64,000 nt of DNA, from positions 82,531,942 to 82,595,941 of the forward strand of contig CM019826.1 of NCBI GenBank assembly GCA_009763385.1, in the 5' to 3' direction. Origin of the DNA: Coix lacryma-jobi var. lacryma-jobi. Lineage: Eukaryota > Streptophyta > Magnoliopsida > Poales > Poaceae. The notes below the pieces were generated by a model. The model ran no database searches. It saw nothing but the letters and a program-made list of their open reading frames with translations, and was not told the origin of the DNA. The position numbers and the translations under genes were made by a program. Of this stretch, positions 43,339 through 53,430 are shown one piece after another. The first letter of the stretch is position 1. Every line of letters begins with the position of its first letter.

Positions 43339-44160
43339 TTGGAGGATTTTTGTGGGAGAGATGTGTGACTGAATGAACAGAGCTTTATTTGTGGTGGATG
43401 GATGACATGTTTTGCGTAACTCTTAGTGCAAGAGTTAGCGATATATGTGGTGTGTACGTGAATCTCAAATCATGAGTGTATGACAAAAATCTCACATAAG
43501 TCACAATAATTTGACTAAGCTCAAAATGATAACAAGTAGCATATGAATATTGATTGTTTATAATTTGAAATGATTCATATGGCTTTGGTAGGACATTGCA
43601 TCATAGAGAAACATGCTTTTTGTAATATTTTTTGAAAATGTAAATCCCAAGTATCTTTTTGCAAAAGATGGTAAGTGTCAAATCGTCCTACTGTATCTCA
43701 TATTCCAATTACTTAGATAAAATGGGGTCCCTATAACGAGTTGTTCACAGTTTGCAAGTATTTTCCTGAAACAAGTGAACAGATTTTCAAACAAAGATCG
43801 AATGGTTTTATGGGTTTGAAAATTTGGAAGAAGTAGTGTTTATGATAAATCATTTTTTATTTTCATTTTCTGGGAGCTGACAAGTATGAGAAGAAATTGT
43901 ATTGAAATACGATCTTACCTGCGTGACGAATCGGGGAATGCCTCCCCCACACTTGCTTTTGTACCTATCTTTTTATTTTGGGAGACAAAACATATACAAA
44001 AGCATGTGGACAAAATTTGCACAATATAAAATGAGGGGGACAAACCACTTGAAATTTATAAAAATGATAACTTTTAGGCACATTACATGATAGGAATTTA
44101 AAATTGAAAAGGGAATAAACTAAGAAAACATGTGCCTAAATTTATTCTATGGAGGGTGGT
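43339..44160. other. AT-rich non-coding tract
   Basis: No ORF of note. Probably the continuation of the 3' untranslated region of the minus-strand Athila-like element, judged only by position between an ORF remnant and the LTR. Confidence 0.3.
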
Positions 44161-44530
44161 TAAGCAAAAGGATGTGGTGGACCCTCCACACCAGCAGCGC
44201 AAGCAACCTTGTTAATTCGGTTGTTGAGACCGAACTTAACAACTTCGAGCTCTTTCCTAAGCTCGTCAATCTTGAGCAGAGTGTTTGAAGCGTAGTGGTT
44301 GAGAGGAGGACCCAACTGTGGCCGTGCTAGTGGGCTTTCGCGCTGGTTGTTCTACGGACTCGCTAGGGAGTGGCAGTTGCCTGCGCATGAGTCCTTTCCC
44401 ATACCCACCGCCGGGTTTCTTGTACCCGTATGTGGTGTAGGTTGGGGAAAGGCGAGCCATAGAATCAGAACCTAGAAGACTACTCGGTACATAGCCATGA
44501 AGCGGTACATCAGCACGTCGAGCGTCATTA
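44161..44530 (-). pseudogene. Unrecognised coding-like remnant
   Basis: On the minus strand an open frame from 44526 holds MARLSPTYTTYGYKKPGG and GYGKGLMRRQLPLPSESV and stops at 44266. An overlapping frame from about 44335 holds NHYASNTLLKIDELRKELEV and KFGLNNRINKVACAAGV and stops near 44162. The switch suggests a frameshift within one protein with a short coiled coil. I do not recognise it. It could be the extra 3' ORF of an Athila-like element or a captured host exon. Confidence 0.35.
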
Positions 44531-44775
44531 GTTTATGAGGCCTTCCTCTTGAAGCCGATGTTGGGACGGCGTGCGGGTGCTGTCGTCTCCCTTCTTGCAG
44601 CGGTTACGAGCGTCACCGTCTCCCTCCTCGCAGCAGCCGGAGGTGCCACCGAATGGCCCGTCGAGGTGAAGTTGGAGCCCTGGCTTGCACCGCTCTGAGA
44701 TGGTGGCATCGTGGCTAGCAGCACCACCGACAAAGCTTCTGAAGAGCGATGCGGCGCTTCGTGGAGGCGGTGTAA
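44531..44775. other. Contig end, unassigned
   Basis: GC-rich sequence with no clear homology, up to the gap. Apparent continuity of frames with the Copia gag beyond the gap is created by the N run. Confidence 0.3.
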
Positions 44776-45275
44776 NNNNNNNNNNNNNNNNNNNNNNNNN
44801 NNNNNNNNNNNNNNNNNNNNNNNNNNNNNNNNNNNNNNNNNNNNNNNNNNNNNNNNNNNNNNNNNNNNNNNNNNNNNNNNNNNNNNNNNNNNNNNNNNNN
44901 NNNNNNNNNNNNNNNNNNNNNNNNNNNNNNNNNNNNNNNNNNNNNNNNNNNNNNNNNNNNNNNNNNNNNNNNNNNNNNNNNNNNNNNNNNNNNNNNNNNN
45001 NNNNNNNNNNNNNNNNNNNNNNNNNNNNNNNNNNNNNNNNNNNNNNNNNNNNNNNNNNNNNNNNNNNNNNNNNNNNNNNNNNNNNNNNNNNNNNNNNNNN
45101 NNNNNNNNNNNNNNNNNNNNNNNNNNNNNNNNNNNNNNNNNNNNNNNNNNNNNNNNNNNNNNNNNNNNNNNNNNNNNNNNNNNNNNNNNNNNNNNNNNNN
45201 NNNNNNNNNNNNNNNNNNNNNNNNNNNNNNNNNNNNNNNNNNNNNNNNNNNNNNNNNNNNNNNNNNNNNNNNNNN
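44776..45275. other. Assembly gap, exactly 500 N
   Basis: Second placeholder of identical size. The true distance between contigs 2 and 3 is unknown. Confidence 0.95.
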
Positions 45276-45855
45276 TTGAGCTTACTGAAGAGCTCGTCGC
45301 AGGTGAGGGTCTCATAGTTCGGCGATTCGATGATTGCCTGAACCTTGGAGTCCCACACCGAACGGTCAAGAGTGTGCAAAAGCTTCAAAGCACGCTCATG
45401 ATCGTCAAAAGGCAACTGCTCTCTGTTAGCCCGCATCCTGTTGACAATCACCTGAAAGCGAGCGAATAAACTCTCTATGCTCTCGCCAGGCTGATGTCGG
45501 AAGTTCTCATACTCCCTCTTGTACGACTCGTAGAGTCGGGTTTTGACTTGAGAGGTGCCCTCATGAAAGCGAATGAGGGTAGCCCAAATTCTCCCGAGCC
45601 GTAGCAAGATGAGAGACACGATCGAACTCCCCAGCGCTCAAACACGAAAAGAGCGCATTACGGGCTCGGCTATTGGCCTCGTGCTCATCGATCTGGATCT
45701 GAGTCGCACGGGCAGCCAAGACCACGTAATCGGCAGAGTTGCAAATATCCCAGATGGAAGAACTCAAACTCTGCAGATAGGCTGACATGCGTATCTTCCA
45801 ATACGCAAAGTTCGTCCCATCGAAAAACGGCGGCTTTGCCCACGCCGCGATCCAT
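45276..45855 (-). pseudogene. gag: Copia family A Gag N-terminus, copy 3
   Basis: Starts at the ATG 45853-45855, about 50 bases past the PBS, and runs left into the gap. It encodes the same UBN2-type gag domain as copy 1 (YKREYENFRHQPGESIESLF, KLLHTLDRSVWDSKVQAII). An extra base in the run near 45833 and a frameshift near 45590 disrupt the frame. The nucleotide match to 2740-3308 is close. The part after residue 192 is lost in the gap. Confidence 0.88.
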
Positions 45856-45901
45856 GTCGCCTTCGGTGGATCTGGAACCGGCTAAGGTGGAAGATCCTTA
45901 A

Positions 45902-45916
45902 CCCGCTCTGATACCA
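45902..45916 (-). other. Primer binding site of Copia family A copy 3
   Basis: On the minus strand TTGGTATCAGAGCGG, a perfect initiator-Met-tRNA-type core (TGGTATCAGAGC), directly inside the 5' LTR. Confidence 0.88.
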
Positions 45917-45918
45917 AT

Positions 45919-47908
45919 TGAAGGACCGAGAAGCTACCCGAAAGCGACCAGAGGGGGGGTGAATGGGAGCTTCAAAATTTCCTTTCGGAAACTAGATGCC
46001 ACTGTCCCAAACTCAACCCCAAAAGCGAACCCTAGAGCTTGCTAATGTCCACGACCCTAGATGTAGGGTGGATGCTTCCTAGAAGCATAGCGGGACACTA
46101 GACAACCCTAGAAAGCCAACCCAAAAGACGGAACTCGAATCCGATCAAGAACGAACGAACCGCGGACGAAACGGCGCGAAACAGCCACGACCGGACTCTG
46201 GCCAGCGTCCGGTCAGCAGGGACCGGACGCGTCCGGTCGTCAGAAAACAGCTCTGGGAGCTCTCTGTGTTCGACCGGACGCACGGTGCTCTAGCGTCCGG
46301 TCGTTCACCCAGCGTCCGGTCAGGTCAAAACAACCGCGATGAACAGTGATAGAGGCGAGTCCGGTCACCACTAAACTCCAGCGTCCGGTCAGAGCAAAAA
46401 CCAGAACACGCTCAAACCTTCAACGACCGGACGCGTCCGGTCAAGCCGTGACCAGCGTCCGGTCACCCCGAAACTGCACTGAAACTCCGGCGATTCAACC
46501 CGATCTCCTCCGAATCAAATGCTCTAGGCTTGGGATTCGATCTGAGGAGTCACAAGGAGGTTAGTGAGCTATCTCTAAGAGATCATGGCTCGAACCTAAC
46601 TTCAAATCGGTGAATCAAAGAATTTCGGAGGAAGGGAGGAAAAGTGACCCAAAACGAAAAATCGATCGATCTCCTAGACCGTGAGGTTAGAGGATGATTC
46701 CTTCGGTGGAAAGAAGTGCCTCACGATCTAGAACAACTCAGTTCAAACGGAATCGCAAAAGATGAACCGAGCACAAAGATCAAGCGACGGGAAAACTCAA
46801 GGCACAAAGCAATCCGCGAAGAACATGATGAACATGAAATCAAAACGCGAATTGACACCAAGAGATGGGATCCAAGGTGAGGATACGGCCTCACTTCCTC
46901 GAATCAACAGTACACAGAGTGGAGTCTCTCTGCGGATCTCAACTAGCTAAAGCAGGGGATGGGAGAGTGGAAACCCTAGCGACTGAAAGCACAAACTGAG
47001 ATTGAGATAGCTGAAATTGAGATAGGGAGGAGGGTGTCTCCCCTAGACTACTTATACTAACCTAGCCTACGCCTATTTCCTACTCTACCCCTCACTACTG
47101 TATTTACAGAGCGGACGAGTCCTAACCCTAAGGCTATTCTAGTCCACCCGCTGGTGGTAGGTAGATCCGACGGCCACGCCCGCACGGTCTTCCGCGTCGC
47201 CTCCACGCAACCTTCAGATCGCCGCCACGTGCCGCCACCACTCTGCACCCCCGGTTTTGTGGCCCAAACCGGGAAACCAGCCTTTTCCATCAGCCCCCGG
47301 TTTTGAGGCCCAAACCGGGAAACCAGCCTCCAGCCCGAGTTTTGTGGCCCAAACTCGGAAACCCGCAGCGCCCGAGTTTTGAGGCCCAAACTCGGAAACC
47401 GGCCCACGCCCAGGTTTTGAGGCTCAACCTGGAAACCGTCGCGCCCAGGTTTTGTGGCTCAACCTGGAAACCCAGCACCCAGGTTTTGAGGCCCAAACCT
47501 GGAAACCGTCCACCGTTGGTTTTTCCCGGGCTCTACCAACAAACCGGCGTCGTAGAGGGGATGCACCGCCTGTGCACCCCTTCCACCGACATGATCACAC
47601 TTCTCCGCTTGTCGCTGTCGCAGGCTGCCAGCCACCACAGCTGATCCTCCGGCCTCCAGTCCATCAGTCCAAGTCCACGTCCGCCCTTCACCGTCCGATA
47701 CATCGGCATGGCACGTCCGCCGCACGGCACGCCCATCCTTCATCGCGCCCGGTCCGTCGGCACGGCACGTCGCAACTTGACCTTCACCCGCCATCGATCA
47801 CTGTCTCCGTGCTCGACACCTGCACAACACAAGCCAAAGAACATGCGCATCATCTCCGTTGACAATCACTCATCACACAGAGACTCGGCATACACCCATG
47901 TATCCGCA
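45919..47908 (-). repeat. 5' LTR of Copia family A copy 3 (1990 bp)
   Basis: Plus-strand ends TGAAGGACC and TATCCGCA. Closely similar to the LTR at 3372-5448, except for a shortened and rearranged GCGTCCGGTC cluster (about 46190-46470). It abuts the truncated Tekay LTR at 47909. The 5 bp AATAG at 47909-47913 would be the target duplication, but the other flank is not in the window. Confidence 0.9.
47248..47545. repeat. Tandem array of eight covarying hairpins, copy 3
   Basis: Same order of stem types as the array at 4788-5085 (CCGG twice, CGAG twice, CCAGG three times, GTTGG once). A base missing from the third unit's loop in copy 1 is present here. Confidence 0.85.
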
Positions 47909-50900
47909 AATAGTTTTTACAAACCAGGGTTCAACATAAAATTAAAGTGCAGTTATTACAGACCATAGTTCAAATAGATAGAGTTGGCAGGGTAGCATAA
48001 GACAACAACTAAAAGATACAGATACTTCACCCAGCCCGAGGGTGAATAATCATTCATCGGCCTCATCGGCCTCTTCCGGAACAACAGTCACACAGCAGGG
48101 TCCAAGGCATACTGAGGAATCTGCCATACCTGCAACATGGGTAATAGAACCCTGAGTACAAAGGTACTCAACAAGACTTACCCGACTAAAGAAAAAGGAG
48201 AAGACTCAGGAATGCAGGCTTAGGGTACTCAAGGTAAGGCTTAAGCAAGATCAAGTATTTTGCAGAAAAGCATTTTTGTAAACCTTATTTTATTTTTGAA
48301 AGATTCGGTATTCCTCGAATCTTCATCGTTCATGATTCATTTTACATTTCAAAACATTCCTAGTTGAGAACCACTCCCTGTTGACAGTCAGTGACTAAGT
48401 CTCCATAACCGAGGAGCAGCGTTAATCCGGATAAATAATACTCAGCTGAGGGTCCCTATCCACACTGCATATGTAGCACCCAAGCTTGCATATGCCAACT
48501 CGTCTACCACGATTCCTCCAAGATTGGGCCCGGTCCTACGCCACCCGGAAGTACAGTACACCACTCCATTCCGGGACTCTAACCCACGTGGGTACATGCT
48601 ACTTCCGCCATCTCTCCACTCCCAGTGCGCGGTTGTCGGTCCAATCAAGGATTCCTCGGAGCCGAAGCTTTCCGTAGTATGTGAATAGTTGCAAGTCTTA
48701 GTCAGCAGGCCCCCATACAGGTGGTCCCTAATTTTTCCAGCCAGCGACAAGCACCTCGGGACTCTAACCCAAGAGTACAGGTCCTGTCAGTTTTTCAACC
48801 CTGTCCCGGTCGGTGTCAACTGTTGAGTCCCGGACTACAACATGACGGCACCGTACGCAAGGACAACCTCTCCTTCCCATTGACTAGGTACGGATCAGAT
48901 ACTTAGCCAATAGTGGGAGTAAACCAGAAATTCCCATAAATATTCTTAAAGTGACCACACTTTTGAAATTGGCATTTTTATTGCAAATCTATCATATAGC
49001 ATTGCTAAGCATTTTGCAAATAGTTTTTGAAAAGCAGGTATCGGGTGTATCATTGGTCAAGGTAGATAATGCATCAGATAGGATTTCACTCAACTCCTAT
49101 CGACCTAATGCAATAATTTACTCAAAGATATTTAAGGAAACATTTATAAATTCAAGGAAAGGGGTAAATGCACCGGGGCTTGCCTTGGATGGCAAAGAGA
49201 GCAGACTCGGGGTAGGTAGCGCAGTTGACGGGGCTCGGGGTCGCCTCGGGAACAGATCCTTCGGTGGCTACCTCGACTTCAGGGCCTTCTTCGTCAACTA
49301 TACGGATGCAATGATGAATGCTCATGAGAATGATGATATGGACTTATGGTGCAAGACAATACCACTGATTCTAGATTACTCTTAGGCAAGGCATAATCGA
49401 AATCTAGGTTGAGCATAAAAGGTAACCATTTCTTCCTTAAGCAATATTGATTAAACTAGACCTTATCATAATTATCCTAAGAATCATCCAAACATAGCAT
49501 CACAAACATCATAGACCAAAGGGTAGGGGTCTATGAACATCAATCAATCCAAAAGTCACATCACAGGGCATTCAACGCTAACCCTAATCACCTTTTCTAT
49601 TTTTCTTAATTATTTAAAAGGTCATTTTATGAAGGTGCTCCAAAAATTACCAAATTAGTCACACAAGTTCATTAGGGTACAAGTATATGGCAAAACAAAT
49701 TTCATAATTTTTGGAGGTCATTAAGGTGCTCAATTAAATCTAGACATTTAATTAACAAAAGGCACTATTCCTTAATTAAAATAAAGCTCAAAAATCAACT
49801 TGCTCCAAATGACTCCAAAATTTTACCAGAGATTCATCATGACATAACTAGCTTGCAAATTTTATCACAAGATTTTTGGAGCTAGGGAACACTCTCCAAA
49901 AAATACCAAAGCCTTCATTTTCCAATTAAAAGGGGAATTTTTCATTTTCAAATTTTTGCACAAAACTCAAGTTTCATATTTTTATAAAATACTTCAGAGC
50001 ATAAAGAGTCTACCACAAAAATTTCAGAATTTAAGGATGTCTACAGAAAATCACACAAAAAGATGAAATCTGAACACTATTCACATGTTTGGAGAAATAG
50101 AAAAACGACACTGTTCTTCTCCCTCGCGACGCCGGCGGTCACCCCGCGGCAGCGCGACTGAGTTCCGGCCAAGGCAAAGCCTCCCCGGCGAAACCAAGGG
50201 TACAGGGAGGTCCGGGAGCTCACCGGCGTTCGAAAACAGGCGGTGGCGAGATGAGGGCACGGCCGGAGCTAGGAGGTCGACGGAGGCGGGCTCGTCGGCG
50301 GACCGAACGGCGGCGAACTGGCGTTCCGGCGTTCCTGAGCAACAACAGCGACCACCGAGGCACGATTAGATGCGCAAGATCATGAGGAACACAAGACGAT
50401 CCTCGGGAAGGACAGTGCAGGACCAAGGACGGCGAATTTTACGAACCCGAGGTCACCGGCGATTTACCGGCGATGAGGAAGACGGGATTACGCCGGGCAA
50501 CTCAGTGCGGTGGAGGTGAAATTGAGGAGGGAAAAAGCTTCGCAAGAACTTGGCGGAGCTTTCGAGCTAGCTGGGAGAAGAGCGGAGGCTCTGGCTAGTG
50601 CTGGCGACGGTGGCGGAGCTGAGGAAGAAGCTCGGGCTCCGGCGGCCTTCTTATAGGCGTGGCCAGAGGCCGGTAGAGAGCTCGAGGGTGGGTGGATAAG
50701 CTTTGCGGACGCATGCGCACTCGATTGCGAGGCCGAGGGTCAGCGGTTTGGCACTCAGGACCCGGGCGTTGTGTTCGCCGGCGGCGAACACGCGGCGGCG
50801 AGGCGCTGCGGGGTGGGGGACGGGTGCGCGGGGTCAACTTGTGCACAGACGCGTGCGGAATGATGATCTGCACTTCGGCGTGGAGTTGGTTTGGGCGAAG

Positions 50901-51812
50901 GAGCTTCAGACACGCGGCGGCATGCGAATCCGGCGAGGGTGCGCGGCCGGGCCCCCCCTGGCTCGCCGGAGAAGAGGAACAGGGCTATGCCCTAGCTTTT
51001 GACTTTGAGCAGGTTTTGTATTTTGCGAATTACTCCCAAAATTTGAACTGGGCAACGAAACCTCAAAACATCAAAGTTGCTCAGAAAAAAGAGATCTACA
51101 ACTTTGTCAATATGAACATTTTCAAATTCCAAATAGTTTTTGAACAATATTTGAAAACAGTAAAGGGGACACTTTTTCAAACTTGATTCAAATCAAAATT
51201 ACTCTGGATTTCAAACTGAAACTCGAAAATCTTTATATATGAAAGTTGTTCCATTTGTCAAAACCTACAACTTTGCTATTATACATTTTTCCTGAAACTC
51301 ATTAGTTTTTGAACTTATTTTGAAAACTGAAAAGGGATCAAAAACTGGAGTTTGATTGAATTTGAAATAACTCAAAACTTTGTACTGCAACTTGAAAATT
51401 TGGAAATACCAAAGTTGTTTCTCTTTGACAGATCTACAACTTTGCTTTTTGGACCAACCTCAAATTTTGAATAATTTTTTAATTACAAAAAGAGGGATGA
51501 AATCCAGGGTTTGGAAATCAGGGTTTTGCAAAGAGATTTGAAATCAAATTCTGATTTTTGAACTTTGGCCAACACAACAAAACTTCAAGACACCAAAGGA
51601 ACAAGAATTACACAAAGCTAGTCACAGAGGTGAAATTACCATTTTGCCCTAGTAGAGAGAAGTGGGCTAATTAGGGTTTTTGCAATAGAGGTACTTCACA
51701 TAAAATGATACACTTAACAAAATGCATACACATGAAATCATGATCTAGATGCTTAAAGATGATAATGATGATATGTCAAGTTAATTACATGCTAAACACC
51801 AGAGGTGTTACA
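47909..51812 (-). repeat. 3' LTR of Tekay element, end-truncated (3.9 kb)
   Basis: On the minus strand it begins TGTAACACCTCTGG at 51812. It matches 57690-61585 with roughly 18 substitutions and a few small indels by eye. The last about 205 bp are missing where the family A LTR ends at 47908. The GC-rich block is at 50090-50990. ORFs inside (for example 48951-49385 and its twin 58723-59157) lie antisense to the LTR and are not genes. Confidence 0.93.
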
Positions 51813-51889
51813 GCCTTCCCCCCTAAAAGAAATCTCGCCCCGAGATTCCACGTCTTACGAAAGGACAAAGAAGGGATAAAGGCAAAACT

Positions 51890-53430
51890 TTACATAGACA
51901 GAGATTCGAGAAAGTCGGGATAGTTCTTTGCTAAGAAGTCTTCAGATTCCCAAGTGGCTTCTTCTTCAGAGTGCTGGTTCCACTGGATTTTGTACCATCT
52001 CGTGGTAGTTCTTCGAGTAACGCGATCCTTGTGGTCCAACACGCGAACTGGATATTCTGAGTAGGATAAATCAGGCTCTAGCTCGACACCTTCAACTTCC
52101 ACGACATGTTCTGGTACTCGGAGACACTGCTTGAGTTGGGAGACATGGAAAACATTGTGGACAGCGGAGAGATGATCGGGCAACTTCAGCTTGTAAGCTA
52201 CCTTGCCACAACATTCCAAAATCTCAAACGGACCAATGTAGCGGGGTGCTAACTTTCCCTTGACTCCAAAACGAGTGACTCCTTTGGCTGGTGAGACCTT
52301 GAGATATACATAATCTCCAACTTGAAACTTCAGAGGTCGACGTCTCTTGTCAGCGTAGCTCTTCTGTCGAGATTGGGCAATCTTCATATTCTCCTGTATT
52401 TGCTTGACTTTCTCTTCCATATCTTTGACCAGGTCAACTCCATAGAATTCTCTTTCTCCGGGCTCAGACCAACTGAGGGGTGTACGACAACGACGACCGT
52501 ACAGTGCTTCAAAGGGTGCCATTTTGATGCTCTCTTGGTAACTGTTATTATAAGAGAATTCTGCCAAGGGCAAACAGTCATCCCAAGTATCTGCAAAGGT
52601 GAGCACGCATGCTCTCAACATATCCTCTAACACTTGGTTGACTCGCTCAGTTTGTCCATCTGTTTGCGGATGATATGCCGTACTATGCAAGAGCTTGGTT
52701 CCAAGTGAGGTATGGAACGCTTTCCAAAACTTAGCGACAAACTGGGTACCACGGTCAGAGACAATGGTCTTGGGTATGCCATGAAGTTTCACTATGTGGT
52801 TCTTGTACAAAGTGGCATACGTGGGGACGGTGTAACTGGTCTTCACTGGCAGGAAGTGAGCTTGTTTGGTGAGTCGGTCCACGATTACCCAAATGGAATC
52901 AAAACCTTTCTGGGTCTTGGGTAGTCCATTGACAAAATCCATACTAATGTCGTCCCATTTCCAAGCGGGTACTGACAAAGGTTGCAATTCTCCTCCAGGC
53001 TTCATGTGTACTGCCTTGACTCTTTGGCAGGTATCACACTGAGCGACATACCGGGCAATCTCAATCTTCATTTTAGTCCACCAGAATCTCTGCTTTAAGT
53101 CTTGGTACATCTTGTTACTGCCGGGGTGAATAGAGAATCTGGTCAAGTGTGCTTCATCAAGGATTAACTGTCTCAATTCGGGCACCTTGGGAACTACTAG
53201 ACGGTCCTTGAACCAAACAACTCCTACATCATCGATCCTGAAACAATCAGCCTTTCCGGTCTGGACCTTTTCGATGATGTGCTTGATTCCAGGGTTATCC
53301 TTCTGAGCAACAATGACTTGATCCTTGATGGATGTTTCTATGCTGACATTGTTCAGGCTTCCTTGCGGGATCATTTCGATACCCATCCTTCCAAGTTCAT
53401 GGCACAAGGAAAGATCATAGGGCTTCGTCG
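51890..53430 (-). CDS. pol: Tekay integrase with chromodomain
   Basis: C-terminal part of the polyprotein, now in a different frame from the RT part. The zinc-binding H-H-C-C is in DEAHLTRFSIHPG and QCDTCQRVKA. Core residues are D in SMDFVNGLP, D in VSDRGTQF and E in DGQTERVNQVLE. A C-terminal chromodomain covers about the last 55 residues (VRVLDHKDRVTRRTTTRWYK, IQWNQHSEEEATWESEDFL), the module thought to steer chromoviruses to marked chromatin. The stop is just inside the polypurine tract. There is no usable start because the frame opens at the deletion near 53437. Confidence 0.92.

Noticed and set aside
44528..45619. 363-codon minus-strand ORF joining Copia gag to a Ser/Arg-rich end
   Set aside because: It spans the 500 N gap. 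The two ends come from different contigs and are unrelated.
48442..49385. ORFs repeated word for word at 58214-59157
   Set aside because: They are the two LTRs of the same Tekay. Most lie antisense to the element and have no domain. Their duplication is due to the LTR pair.
50085..51186. Arg/Gly-rich ORFs such as 50692-51186
   Set aside because: GC-rich LTR block antisense to transcription; same reasoning as for the other Tekay LTR.
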